DNA of 64,000 nucleotides from Celoporthe dispersa (Eukaryota > Ascomycota > Sordariomycetes > Diaporthales > Cryphonectriaceae), in assembly GCA_016584495.1 (NCBI GenBank), contig WAID01000012.1:248001-312000 (forward strand), given 5' to 3'. This document shows, piece after piece, positions 23,289-35,693 of this stretch. The position numbers were made by a program, and so were the translations under genes. The notes beneath the pieces are model-generated. The model had not been told where the DNA came from, ran no database searches, and saw only the letters and a program-made list of their open reading frames with translations. Position 1 is the first letter of the stretch, and the number at the start of each line of letters is the position of its first letter.

Positions 23289-24750
23289 CTCTGAAGGGCT
23301 GCTGAGGTTCCTGGCTCTGGGAAAGACGGTGGGAAACGAAGGAGCTGAGAAGGCGATGGCGTTGGAACCAGACAGTATGAAGTTGGACGGTCGTCGAGGC
23401 AGCTCTTATATGCCCTCATCTCTGGCAGCAACTGCTGTCTTGTCCAGCTCGTATAGACAACAGAGTCGCATCGCCTCTGCCAAGCTGGAAGCCAGGAGAA
23501 GGTCATTCACCCGCCAGCGGGGTCCGCATGGACGAAGAACCACGGACCAATGATTCGAAAGAGCTCGCATGGATTTTCCCGCTGGCGGCGGATAAGCTCG
23601 TGAACCTCAATGACGACTGCAGCCTTCGACCGAAGGGATAATCGGCCTAGTATCTCAACCAGCGACTGGTCTGTGATCACGCGTGACCAAGAGACCCAGG
23701 CTGCCTGTTGAGCTCGAGTCATTTGTTCATCCCTACGCTCGGCATGTGGCGACGATGTGACCGTGACAACGGCCCTTCTGCTGTTATACGAACTGCTCGC
23801 GATCACGCAGAGAGAAGACCTTCTCCCTCGGTCGACCAAACAGAGATCGAGGGCGCCGGTCAGCAGCTCAAGGGCGTCGCCAGAATAAACTTATCGGACG
23901 CCAAGCAAGGTGGGTTCTATAGATGAAGCCGACCCTCAGGCCTCCCCCCCCCCCTCGTCCCCATCCCCATCATCATCACCCACTGCCGCCCGCCATCAGC
24001 CTAGCAACACCAAACGACTTGCCTGATACGGTTTAAGGGGGGGAGCGGGCCGTTAATTCTCATTATCTGGAAACTTTGAGGGGCCAAGCCCTTCTAGAAT
24101 ATATCAGATACCATAGATTAGTTTATAGTCCCCCTCTGATTTAAAAAGCCAGTGCCGGCGGAAGGTCCTGAATGGGCAGGACATCAAAGGGCCAAGCATG
24201 CAGGCGTGGAGCCGGGAGAATTAAGCATAAACCCTAATTTAATCTCCGAAATGACAGCACAGCCTGCGCAACCAGTCATGGACCTGCTTTCGTCCGGTTC
24301 TACGCTTGCTGGCCCCAAAAAAACCAGGAGGGTGATACGTTACAAGCAAAGGGGGGAGGGGGCCGGCTGATAGGTTGAGCCTCGGTCTTGGATGAGGTTT
24401 GGCATGAGCTCGTGCGTCCCGTAGTCCGAATCCTGCCGAGGTTTTTTTTTCCTTCACCCTTCATATCTCCTGCAAGCAGTACTGTAGTATTGCTTGTGGA
24501 TGATCATCCGCAGTGGTGACAATCAGTGGAGTCTTACAAAGACTCGGTCGTCCCCCTTGTTGCTATTGGAAGCGGATGGATCCGATGCTTCTAAATAGAC
24601 TTCAAAAATTATGCCATTGATGGCCAAGGCAGATACAACAGCCTTATTACCCCGCCAGTAAGGACGGAGTGGAGCAGATTTGGCAGCCCTGAAGATGGTA
24701 TCATTTCAAGTAAGTAATGATAATGATAATTGAGCATCTTATCATATCTC
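23289..24750. other. intergenic region
   Basis: The left end is the protease promoter. From 23500 to 24740 no gene is supported. C runs occur at 23943-23954, with short A/T-rich stretches near 24090-24150. Confidence 0.4.
23405..23410 (-). promoter_or_regulatory. TATA box of the aspartic protease
   Basis: TATAAG on the minus strand within CATATAAGAG, 117-122 bp upstream of ATG 23288. Confidence 0.6.
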
Positions 24751-25758
24751 TCAGTCGGCCACATCCAGTTCAGGGTAGTTCCTGTAGATTCCCATGCCGT
24801 ACTCTTGTCTCCTTTCGCTCGCAAGGTATGCTTTGATGCGAGGTCTGTCCTTCACAGCAGCATGGAGAGCAAAGACGCCGTCATAGTCGCCCGAGTCCTG
24901 CAGCTTCTGCATAGCCCTTGGAAACATGTGTTGCAACCCGTCTACGCACTAATGGATTACTGCTATATCAGCCTTCCTCCTACGGGAGAAAAACACACGC
25001 GAGACCTGGAAGAGTTTTGTCCTCCCAAAAGGAAAAGGAAACAAGCGTACCTGGAACAGCACCAGATCTGCATACGTCAGCTTTCCAGCGAAAAGCCAGG
25101 GCCCGTCGCCGCTGGCCTTGCTCCTGAGCACTCGGTTGAAGTAGCCCAAGAACTTTGGAAGCCTGTTGGCGATGTAGTCCTTACTTTTGCGTAGGCTTTC
25201 TTCCTTCTGATCCTCGTAATACAGGCTGAGCTCGTCAGATAGTGCAAGCAGTTAGCACAGCAATGCCGAGTGTGAAGGGGGAGAAGGGGGAGGGGCCCTG
25301 TCCAAGAAAACACGGGTCAGGGCTCACCTGGAGGCGATGGGATGGTGACAGTCATGGGGTTCATTGCTCAGCCCGTCCAGCGCGGTAAGGGTGAGCTCGT
25401 TGATCACAAAGATGCCGTCTTCATCCTCGTCCCCTGGCTTGGGCGCCAATCCCAGCTTCGGGCCCAGATAGAGCAGGATGTTGGGCGTCTGGTTGATGAC
25501 GAGATCTCCGTGCTTGAGCATCGGAGGAGTCAACAGGGGAGGATTGAGATCGTCACCGGCGTGCGAGGAGTCAATGCGTGAGAGCACTTCCTTCATGCCG
25601 TCCTTCTGGTGCGCCGTGTCGGTGTAGTCGGCACCGGCCTCCTCTAGGGCCAAGCGGACGTGCTCTCCACGGCCTGGTAGTCCTGGCCAATAGATCAAGT
25701 TGTAGGGGGTGTCTTTGGAAGACTTTTGGCGCTTCGCGGCAGGAGTCGAGGCTGACAT
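24751..25758 (-). CDS. glutathione S-transferase (sigma-like)
   Basis: Cytosolic detoxification enzyme conjugating glutathione to electrophiles. Exons 25758-25328, 25225-25051 and 24948-24751 give 267 aa with an intact frame. The thioredoxin-like N-domain begins YNLIYWPGLPGRGEHVRLAL, matching the sigma-class R-G-R-x-E-x-x-R-L pattern, with the candidate catalytic Tyr in the first strand. The glutathione gamma-glutamyl contact region reads VINQTPNILLYLG, where sigma enzymes usually have Q-S. The all-helical C-domain follows (PWLFAGKLTYADL is the conserved capping-box region). The N-terminus carries a short Lys/Arg-rich patch (AAKRQKSSK). Fungal homologues vary in substrate, so no pathway is assigned. 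Confidence 0.88.
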
Positions 25759-26064
25759 GGCGAGACTGGTTCCAGGCCGGGTGCGGCGCGATATATCTAT
25801 TTAGTAATACACACAGGACCGCTGTTGGCAGGGCTGTAGTGGCGGCCGTCGAAGAGCAGTTCGATGTTTCTGTGGTGTTTTGTTTGACCTGGAAATGTGT
25901 AAGATGCAAAGATGGAATCCTTCCGCTGCAGCCGTGAGGCAGTTCGTGCGGGGAGTGCTGCGGTGTCACCAGATGTTACGTCACGACGGGAATAAGATCG
26001 TCTCCGAGGCCGTTTTGTATTTATACTATTTTTTCCTTCTTTTTTTTTCTTCTTTTTTTTTTCT

Positions 26065-26096
<32 letters not shown>

Positions 26097-27488
26097 TTCC
26101 CTCTCACGAAGACGAGGAGATCAGTGTCGGCACAGGGGAGCCGTGATGCAGTCTGCTCCCCCAGCTTTCGAGACAAGTTATAGCTATGACCGATAATCGT
26201 TTCGCTGATCAGGATGATTTCACAGGGCATTCATTGTCAGGCTGAGTTGAGACTGTTTGTGAGAACTGCATGGAGGAAGCTTTTGAGGCGCGTCTCACAG
26301 AGTGTCTTGCTCAATTTATCATGAGGCTGAGCACAGTTAATTAATATTATGGCAGGATTATAGTACACGGCGACACATTCTGATTCAAGGAAGATACTGG
26401 TGGCTTGATGTTAATTATGCGGATAATTTAATTGCATCCATCCCTCTTGCAGGACGGACCGCTGCAAGGAAAGCCGAGTCTATTATTTTCGAGAACAACT
26501 ACATACCTGCCACCAGGGAGAGGTCTTGGGAGGCTGAGAGGAATACCTTTGAAAGGGTTGCGGGTTGAACACGATTCATTTAAAATATACCGAGGAAGAG
26601 GGCCTCAAATCTCAACAGCAAAATATGACTAAACCTCATCCAGGCCGGCATTTAATATCCTTTCTCTTGGTAGGGTTTCTGGTATTAATTAATTAATCAT
26701 ATTAATATATGATAGGTTGATAACGAGGCCATAGAGTACTATCTGGATGAAATATAATCATCACATTCAAGATGATGCGAACAAGACATGGAAAATCGAT
26801 AAACTAAAAAGACACACAAGTAACAGATAAACTGATTGCACCATTCTTATAGCATGTGGAGCAGCGGCATCATTATATTCCTTAGCGGCTGCTACACACT
26901 CGAGTTCTGCAACGTGCATCCCGCATTTCAGCCACGCCCCGCACTGAGAAGCTCACTCCCATCCTCTGGTGACTTTACATGCTCGTGGTGCTGCTCCCAG
27001 CATCATTTGGTGGCGGGAATGTTGCAGGCCCAGACGTGCTTTTGGCGCGAGGAGAGACAATACCAGAAACAGCGAAGCTATAATTAAGACCTTGAACGAT
27101 GTTAATTATTATAATTAGTATGTATGTCCTTTCCTTTCTTTTAATTTTATTTTTAATCATATAAATTGTATAGTATTATATGATGGGATTGATTATAGCC
27201 CCTTATCCCTACCACTGCAGACCCACAGGGCAAAAAATGTTCACGACGGTAGGAGGTTTCTCCGGGTCGACCGTATCTGCCGCCCTGTGCCTCGTCACTG
27301 CTTGCGGTAGTCATCAGTTGGCATCCAGCTTGTGATCCAGACCTGGACCTCGGGAATAGCCCTGATCAACCACTCTCTCGCAACCCAGGAAGAAGGAGGG
27401 AGCATTCTTGCGCTGGTCCCCTCACTCGCTGATTTCACCTGGTTATCTCAAACAGGATCCTCTCTGTGACCACAATTACGACACAGCC
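25759..27488. other. long intergenic region, AT-rich in the middle
   Basis: The left part is the GST promoter with a TATA-like run at 25790-25797. A T-rich pyrimidine tract fills 26029-26100. From 26320 to 27200 the DNA is clearly AT-richer than its surroundings, with TTAA/TAAT-rich words (for example near 26685-26715 and 27105-27190) and no open frame of note. It may be decayed, RIP-mutated repeat DNA. Confidence 0.4.
26029..26100. repeat. T-rich polypyrimidine tract
   Basis: About 70 bases of T runs interrupted by single C or TTC units. Low complexity; produces spurious Phe-rich frames. Confidence 0.85.
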
Positions 27489-29017
27489 ATGCCTCTACCG
27501 CAGGGGAGTGTACCGTGCCGACCAGGTGGGCTCGTTCCTCCGGCCCAAGGCCGTCCTGTCGGCCCGCAACGACGCCGCGGATGGCAAGCTGAGCCCAGCC
27601 GCGCTCCGGGAGGTGGAGGACGAGCACGTCGCACAGGTGGTCCAGAGCCAGGTCGAGAACGGGATCCGGTCCGTGACGGACGGCGAGTTCCGCAGGGCGT
27701 ACTTCCACGTTGATTTCTGCGTGCACCTGGACGGCGTCGAGCAGCAGGGCCACGTCTCCTCGACCAACATCACCAAGGTCGGCATGAAGTCGCCGCCTCG
27801 CCTCGTCGTCACGGGCAGGCTGGGCCACCCCAGGCCGATCCAGGTCGACGACTTCAAGTTCCTGGACGCCCAGATAGAAAAGCTCGGCACCAAGGGCAAG
27901 GTCACCGCCAAGGTCTGCATCCCGTCGCCGACCATGGTTCACTTCCGAGGCGGGCGGGATGCCATCGATAAGACCGCGTATCCCACCCTCGAGCCCTTCT
28001 TTGACGATCTCGTGCGCGTGTACCAGGAGGAGATTGCCGACCTGTACGCTGCTGGTGCCGCTTTGTCCAGCTTGATGATACCAACCTGGCCTATCTCTGT
28101 GACGAGGGCATGGTGAGTTGTTTTTTTTTCTGTTTCTTCTTCTTTTTGCTGTCCAACATCTTGTGATTCTCCCCCTTCTCAGTCGTTCCTGGGAATGTCA
28201 TATACCATGCTTTTTTTTTTTGTTGGGCTTAGCAGACGAGTTTATCCACATCCTGCCGAGGCGGATATTACCATAGAGAGAGGCATCAACTCTCCCGGCA
28301 AGCGGTACCGTAGAGAAAAGAACACTTCTCTGCGGCAACTCAGATCTCATAAATGACCTCATCTTTCACACAAGCAGCCATGAAGTCTGAGCTGCTACCT
28401 TCGAGAGTCTTTTCAGACTGCCACAAACTACATCCATCATGCTTATGAGATTTCACGTCTATTGTTCTCTGACACCCCCGCAAAACAAACAGCGCAAGGA
28501 GGCCGCCACCCGCCACGGCGAGGACCCGGGCCAGCTGGCCGAACAGTACGCTAAGCTCATCAACGCCGCCATCTCCAAGCGGCCCAAGGACCTCACCATC
28601 GGCATCCACCTGTGCCGCGGCAACTACCGCTCCCAGTGGTTCGCCCAGGGCGGCTACGAGCCCGTCGCCGAGACGCTCTTCAAGAAGCTCGACGTCGACG
28701 TCTACTTCCTCGAGTACGACGACGCCCGCTCCGGCGACTTCAGCCCGCTCCGCCACCTGCCGGAGCACAAGATCGTGGTCCTGGGCGTCATGAGCAGCAA
28801 GACGCCCGAGCTGGACGACAAGGCCGAGATCATCCGGCGGGTGAAGGAGGCCGCCACGTATTGTCCCAGGGGCCTGGATCAGCTGTGCCTGTCGCACCAG
28901 TGCGGCTTCAGCAGCACGATGGAGGGCAATGATCTCTCCGAGGAGGAGCAGTGGGCCAAGGTCAGACTCCAGGTCGAGATCGCCAAGGAGATCTGGGGTG
29001 AGGACACATCTGTATAG
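27489..29017 (+). CDS. methionine-synthase-like (MetE C-terminal fold, YxjG type) methyltransferase, with two frame breaks
   Basis: Cobalamin-independent methionine synthase C-domain family, short form (382 aa). Such enzymes transfer a methyl group to a thiol through a zinc site; the exact donor is unknown. Zinc ligands are visible as GIHLCRGN (His-x-Cys) and SHQCGFSS (second Cys). Other marks: RADQVGSFLRP near the start, VTDGEFRR, and YFLEYDDARSGDF. Exon 1 is 27489-28112, the intron 28113-28492 (380 nt, unusually long here), exon 2 28493-29017. The conserved frame has no ATG. The ATG at 27489 joins it only if one G in 27503-27506 is extra, giving MPLPQGVYRADQ. A missing T at 28056 breaks the frame again before RFVQLDDTNLAYL. 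Both are homopolymer-type breaks. Confidence 0.82.
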
Positions 29018-29549
29018 TCAGCCAGCACCCCCACCCTCGTGCCATCACTGTCCGAGGACACAGGCTGCCCGAACATAGCTGTTCAGGTGTGACTCAATAC
29101 CATAACTTTGAACCCATTGTATGTATAATCTTCATGGTCTGTTCTGTTGTTGTTGTTGCAGCAGACGTCGAGCCTGTAAACCTCGCCCACATCCATGGAC
29201 GCGATACCCGACGATACAGCCAGCGCTATATAATCAGGCTGGTTGCAAACACAGCCAGGGTCGGCCAGGGTCAGAGTAGATCCAATCTGTTGTCCTTACT
29301 ATCTGTCTACTTGGGGCTGTGCCTTTTGTGCAACCCAGATTGCACCTCTGGCATAAGCCAACATATATAGACCACGGTTATCCTGATCCGGCTCGGAGGC
29401 GCCAGCATAAAGAGATTCCCACGACGCCAACCAGCCACCCTCTAGAGAGCCACCCTCGGAGCGCCACAACCAGACATTGCCAGGAAAAAACACAGTACTC
29501 GACAGGTACCATACCGCCGCCTCAACAGGCCGGTCTTGTTCCATCTCTC
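29018..29549. other. convergent intergenic region
   Basis: 532 bp between the stops of the MetE-like and BAR genes. No coding signal or strong repeat. Confidence 0.4.
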
Positions 29550-31118
29550 TCACTCCACCTGGCGTCGGATGGGCACAGGCGGGGCAGGCTTCTTCGCCCT
29601 GCTCGGCGGAGGCGGCGGTGCCTTCTTCACGCCGGCAGAGGTGACACTTATGTTGTTGAGGTTTGTGCGGCTGGAGCTGCCATAACTCGTGGCGGGACTG
29701 GTGCTGCCGGGCGGCGTGTCACTGCTCGCAGTGTCATCGTCGTCAGCGGCAGCAAAGACATCCATGGCGGAGGTACGCGCGGTGGGTCGGAGCTGGCCGC
29801 GCAGGGATGAGATGCTGGGCTGTGGCGGGGGCGCGATACTGAGCGGGGTGCTCGCTGTGGAGGTCCGCGACAGGGGAGGCGCCGAGAGACCTCTCGCTCT
29901 GGTAGGTGCTGGCCCTGGAGATGCCAGGACGCGGTGGGGGGACGGGTTCCTGGCCAGATGCGGCACTGTTGTTGCTGACGCGCGACTGGGAGCGGATGGG
30001 CGCCCGCGCGGGGTAGGCAGAGGGACCTCAGGCTCGTCGTACTCGCCGTAGTCGGTGTGACTATTTACCCTGCCAAAAGACTGGGCGGTGTTGGACCTGC
30101 TCCTGGCCGAGGGCCTCCGCATGCTCCCATAGTCCCTCTCGCTGCCCGGTCGCGCGTATGGATCCGTGGGCGAGGGGGCGGCGGCGGTCCAGGCGGCGCG
30201 GGTCTGGCGGAGGGCCTCGGCGCATCGGTCGTGGTAGTCGAGCTCGACGTCGAGGAAGCGGGTCAGGTCACGAATGCTGTCGGCCTCGGCGTCCTTGATG
30301 TCCTGCATGCGGCGCAGGACGTCCTCGTTGGCCTCCTCGTACTTGGCCTTTGCGGAGCGGAGTTCTTCCTCGAGGCGGAAGTCGTCACGCCTGGCCTTTT
30401 GCATCTTGGTCGTAGAGGCATCGAGGGCGAGGCGGCGGGACTCGAGCTTCTTGCGTGCAGCCTGTTTTTTCCGGAGACGGGATTAGCCAGAGGTCTGTTG
30501 CAGGTGGGGCCGGGGTCCTGCCAGGGGAAGACTGTTAGAGGAAGGAGGCAGACGGCGTACCTGGTACTCCTTCATCATGGCGACGGATCTCTCGAGGGAG
30601 TCTAGCCAGTATCTGGTGGCATCGTTGGCGTACTGCTCCTGGAAATGTGCAACCTGGTCGTTGGCACGGCCCATCTCTATGAGACAGTTTCCAAACTGGG
30701 AGTCCGGGTCGAAATCCTCGCCGTGTGCGATCATGGTGCGGCCGAGGACAGCGGCCGGCGCGCCCTTCTCGCCGAGGAGACTATCGCGGTGGGCGAGCCA
30801 CTTGACGTAGGCGTTCATGGTGGTCTGGAGCTTGACCATGCCTGGAGGATCACGGGAGATCAAGCGTGTCAGCCAAGTCGTCTATACCGTCGTGCCAAGT
30901 GGTGGTCCACATGCGAGCAGAGTCCATATCCTCCCTCTGCCTCCCAGGGATATGAACAGAGATCAATTAGGTGGTGGGAGTGGTAGACAGACCATCGAAC
31001 CGCAAGGCCATCTCCATCTCGAGCATCTTGAACTCGTCGGTGGTTCCCGTCCGGGCCTCGTTGCCCATCTTCTCGCCAGCCCATTGGAAGGCGCGATCGA
31101 ATTTTTTGTGAAGTTCAT
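29550..31118 (-). CDS. BAR-domain membrane-curvature protein, with a frame break near the start
   Basis: Banana-shaped dimer-forming protein of endocytic or Golgi membranes, in the fungal endophilin-like BAR family. Exons 31118-30993, 30841-30561 and 30461-29550. The first residues include FDRAFQWAGEKMG. The central coiled-coil BAR core runs to about residue 235 with long Lys/Glu-rich helices (SVAMMKEYQAARKKLESRRL spans the exon 2/3 junction). The C-terminal 200 aa are Ser/Pro-rich and disordered and end in polyproline (PPPPPSRAKKPAPPVPIRR), a likely SH3-ligand site; no SH3 domain is present. In exon 1 the T run 31102-31107 is one base short: the family start is recovered with seven instead of six, and the product is then 439 aa. 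A GT microsatellite lies about 200 bp upstream. Confidence 0.85.
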
Positions 31119-31309
31119 ATTGGATGTTTGCGTATGTGTATCTGTGCGTGTGTATATGTAGATAGATATCCTGATATCGTCTCGTAGGAAAAGGGGGAAA
31201 GTGTTGTATATCTATCTGGTCGGGTCGGGTCGAGAGCTTCTTTCACCTTGGGGGGTTCTCTGGAATGCGCGTGCATGTGGTATGTATGTACAGGCCCGTC
31301 GAGGGAGGA

Positions 31310-31364
<55 letters not shown>

Positions 31365-34198
31365 TGCACCGTACGATCTCTGCGCAAGGGAGGGGGAGGA
31401 AGGAGGAGGAGGACGTCTCAAGCCGGTGAGCGAGCGAGTGTATGTATGTACGTATGTAGTTGTATATATCAACGAAGAGAACTGGAGCCAAGAAGAGAAA
31501 GGAAGGCCAAGAGAGGGGACAGACAAGGGCGAGAGACCAATCAATCAGTTGATCTATCTGGCCAAATCAACCCACCCGGCAGCAAAGAAGAGTGGCAACA
31601 AGACGACAGGACAAGCAAGGCAGAACTGGAATGAGGAGGTCGAAACGAAGGGCAGGGCCAAAAGGTTGGACAGACCGGCAGCCGCGACCTTGTATGTTAT
31701 GTGTGAACTTGTCCTGGTTGGGATAGTAGTGGAAGTGGTGGTTGTGCGGGTGGGAAGGTGCGGTGGAAATGTTCGTTCCAGGTAAGCCTCCCCCGGAAGG
31801 CGCCCATGCCATGCAGGGTTTCTCCTCTTGCTAAGCGTACTGCCGCATGTACCGTGTACCCTGTACCATACCACCGTGCTGCTGTGTCCATAGGTACCGC
31901 AGCACTGCACTGTACTTGGTGTACATAATACGTCGTTCCTCTCGACTATCCTCCACCAGGAGATTGGCTCTGCGCACTTGACCCTTCCCTCCTTCTCCTC
32001 ACCCCTGGTCGACATGCTGCGTGGGCCCTGCATCGTCATCTTGGAATTTTGATCTGGGGGAGAAGGGAGGGCGGGGGGGGGGGTGCAGGCTCAGCCACCC
32101 GGATCCCCTGAAAATCATACCAAGAGGTGTGGCCACCTGCAACTCGGACTGTTGGATACCCAGATCATTATTTGACAGAGAGTGATGATCATACCTACTT
32201 GATCACTTGCTTCATTCAGCCTAGACTCCTATAGTATCATCCGTACTCTTTTTTAATCGTACGTGCGGTAGTAGCAGGAACTTGTACATTAAGATATTGT
32301 AATGATAAAATAATACATACAGCACAGTAGTTATGCATATCCTGTCCTCGACATGGCCCTGCAGACCCGACGGCCTGGGAGATAGATGTACTATGGTAGT
32401 ACTGAGATCGGGGTCGTGTGCATTCATCCCATCTGTCTATTGCATACACATATACGTAGAAAGATCCTCCCTTGGTGGTTGATCTACCGACTGACATCAC
32501 ACGACATGTCTCTCTCACAAGATATTCGTCCCTTCTTCCCCCCCCCCAGTTGATCTGTTCTGGCCGCATTCATGCGCTCACACACTCACACACGCACACA
32601 AATCCTGGTTTTATTCGTATTCATTTTGTACTGTGAATGCGTGTGCCATATAGACCACTATAACGTACTACATAGTACAAGGTACTACAACCCCCCCCCC
32701 TTTTTGCACTACGGCCCGGTTCGTATCTCGCTACGGAAGCAGTGCGTACTCGAGTACGTGTACATACCATGCCAAAACTAAAAAACCGTTCACTTCTTAA
32801 TTACTCGCCCGCCCGCCCGCGCCTTGCTAGGAAGGGGAGAAGGAAAAAGAAAGAAAGAAAAAAAAAACACGCGTGTACAGCAACAGCACCGCCACGAAAC
32901 TGGAATGCCATGAACAGACCAGCGCTTCCGCTTTGCTTTCGGGCAAGGGAGGGAGAGAGCAGGCCACGAGGCCCACACGAGCTCGTGAGGTGCTCCCTGT
33001 CACGAAACAGTGGCCCCCTTTCCCCCCAAATCTATCATAGTACCCACCCCTTTGGTTGGCCTAGGCCTTCTGCTGCCACTACCATAGTGTTTTTCTGGTC
33101 TGGCTGGTCTGGCTATACGGTTTAGTTCAGCGTCCAGTGCCAAGAGTCAGGTTCTGGACCCCTCAGCGCGCCGTCCGTCAGTGTGCGGTACTGCCATAAA
33201 AGTGTGGGTGGGTCTTGTACCTAACCGCCGGCCCCAGGGCCCCGTCACCAATTCACGAGCCGCCCCAGAAACGAGAGTTCCGCGTTTCACCCTGAAAATA
33301 GAAGTGCCAATCAATCGTCAACGCTACGCCACTGACCCAGACTGACTAGCTGGCAAGCATAGCATTGAATTTATGGCGTGAATAACGTATAGGACATAGC
33401 AGCACATCGTAATCACTGACATCCAATATTCTGTGAACATGGTACTATTACATAGTAGGTCGGATCCGGTAAGTACATCCCAGCAGCGAGGGCGTGATGT
33501 GGTCAGCTTCGAACCTACGTCGTGTGTATTAGGCACGGTGCTTGGGCTGACGTCTGATGTGGTTTGGCTGATGAATATCCCTCCTCTCGTCATTGTCCCA
33601 CAATACTCTCGTCATCCTGGCCAAACACCGCACCACCAGTCGGCCTCTCAGCTCGCAATACTTCTCGCTTCCCCTTCTCAGAACGTCAGAGTACAGGAGG
33701 AGGGGGGGAGGGGGGAGGGAGAGCCTTCATCGGAGGACCTGCAGTGTACCTCTCAACCACCCAGGTAGATAGATCGTGGGGCAGTGGAGTCGGTACCAGC
33801 GATGTGCCTCTTCAAAAAAACAGATCTCTATATCCTTCTGATTCGGGAAAGGTTCATGACGAGGATTGCCGTCCGATATCCACAACTGCTTCGGTCGCAA
33901 ACAAGGCTGTGTGACTTGTTGGGTGGTGGCCATGACGAAGACACAGGAACGACTTTGGGCCAGGAGATCAGGGGCCTGAATCCAGATGCCTCTGTCTTCT
34001 GTTTGCCCAAGTCAGCGGCGAAACCCACCGGCGCCCATGAGATATTCACAGGAATGACCTCTGGCCGTTTGTGCTATGAGGCAGGCCTTCCAGCCTACAA
34101 TCATGTCACAGTAGACTTGGGGGTCCCAGCCCTTGGTCGGCTGCTAGACACCGCTCGTTGGGCTGAGTAATGTGCAAACATCAATCACCATGGTGGCC
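31119..34198. other. 3-kb intergenic region with microsatellites
   Basis: BAR promoter on the left, then no supported gene. It contains a GT repeat at 31314-31367, G/C homopolymer runs near 32073-32083, 32538-32547 and 32690-32700, and purine/pyrimidine tracts near 32833-32868. The many short frames here are low-complexity or chance. Confidence 0.4.
31314..31367. repeat. GT dinucleotide microsatellite
   Basis: About 25 GT units with one TATG interruption, about 200-250 bp upstream of the BAR gene start codon. Likely polymorphic and capable of forming Z-DNA. Confidence 0.9.
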
Positions 34199-35693
34199 TC
34201 ACAGGGGAGGCCCAAACGGATCCTCCCCGGCCACTCTGCGCCTCTTAGACTCCCGGTCAGCACCACCTTTGGGCGCCTCGATGCTTCCACCGAACACGGC
34301 CCCGTCGTCTTCCACAGCGCCTTTGGCACTGGCCGTCTCCTTCTCCCGGAACTCCAGTCTCTTTTTGTGCAGCCCGATCAGGTCAAACCGGTCCGGGTCC
34401 CGACATCGCCTGAGCTTCTTGTTGATCGGCTTTACCAGGTTGCTTGCCTCGGCCTGCAGTTAGTTAGTTGTCAGTGCCTGCACAACTCCACAAGTGCTGC
34501 CGGCTTCCTGTCTGCGGGAGGGGTAGGCCTTACCGTTCCCCAATACTCTGTCATGCGCTCCGGCGGCTCCTGCAGCAGCATCTCCTTGCACGCTTGGACT
34601 GTTGCGAGCGTCTTCTCCCTGAGCATCTGACTAAGGATCAGGGTTTTGTGCGGGCCTGCTCCGTTTGTGTCTGCTCCTGAGCTCGGTGTACTCGTTCCAC
34701 TCTCGGCCGGCTGCTGCTGGGCGAAGGTGGCCTCCATCATCCGCTCAAAGAGACCGTGGTCGGCGATGGACAGAGCAGCCAGCATGATCTGGCTGGGTGT
34801 GTAGTGAAAATATGCATCCGTGACGATAGGGCTAAACTTGAGGATCTCGCGAGCTCGGCCGTGGGCCTTCTTGATTCTGGCGTCCTATGATGTCGCGTAC
34901 AGTCAGCAGCTGGTGCAGACACGCACACACGAGGGAAAGCAGGAAGGCGCTAGGAGGGACACGGAGGAAGAGAGAAAGTTCCTACATCAGCGTCGCCAAA
35001 GGAACGCAGCTTCATGATGGTGCCCTCGAGGGCGATGAAGGGATGCCTGACGTCAAAGGCAAAGCGGATGCCTTGACATAGCAGGAACTCGCCGGCCAGG
35101 ATCTCCTCGCCGGTGGTGTTAGGGAATTTATTGGCAATGATGCTGACGCGCGGGTAGACATTTTCGGCCTTTGCGCCAAAGAAGACACAAGTCTTGAGCA
35201 TCTTAGCGGGTGGATAGGTCATGACGCTGTGGGTCACAAAGAAGCGGCGCAGAAAGATGGCCGCGGTGGCCCGTATCTCGGTAGGCAGCTGGCAGAACTC
35301 GGCGGCGCGCAGCGTCTCGACGGTGTAGAAGCGCAGCAGTTGCTGCTCCTCGGCAGGGGAGAGGAACTCGGGCAGTGATGCGCCTGAGAGTCTGTCCGGC
35401 GCAGAGGACGATGCGAGGAGGTCGATGGGGACGTCAGCGGGGGCGGTCGAGATGCCTGAGGCGGAGCTGGCAGCGGGTATGGGCGTGTTGGACCCAGACG
35501 CGTCGGCAGAGGCGGTGGCCGAGATGGGCACGGAGGAGGAGGTGGTCGAGGAGAGGCGTTCAGAGATGTTCTGCCTGGCGAGGCTATTCGTCTTGGCGCG
35601 TAGGTCGGCGAGCTGGGAGGGCGAGTATGACCACAGTCGAAACTGAGTCGACTGGCGGTACCGCTCGTCCTCGGTAGCAGTAGCCATGGCCAT
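34199..35693 (-). CDS. ccl1: cyclin H homologue Ccl1 (TFIIH/CAK regulatory subunit)
   Basis: Cyclin partner of Kin28/CDK7 in TFIIK, which phosphorylates the RNA polymerase II C-terminal domain. Exons 35693-34986, 34884-34534 and 34453-34199 give 437 aa, intact. The N-terminus begins MAMATATEDERYRQSTQFRL, with the cyclin H feature that the Y-R-x-S-T-Q-x-R-x-W segment leads into a helical region. A Ser/Ala-rich insert follows, then the first cyclin box (TEIRATAAIFLRRFFVTHSV, then MLKTCVFFGAKAEN). The second cyclin fold includes SPIVTDAYFHYTPSQIMLAA. The tail is Lys/Arg-rich (ESKRRR), suited to nuclear import. Start ATG 35693 has a good context (CACCATGG). Divergent from the PLD-like gene. Confidence 0.9.

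Noticed and set aside
31201..31785. Frames rich in Val-Cys or Thr-His across the GT repeat
   Set aside because: Translation of a dinucleotide microsatellite, not protein-coding.
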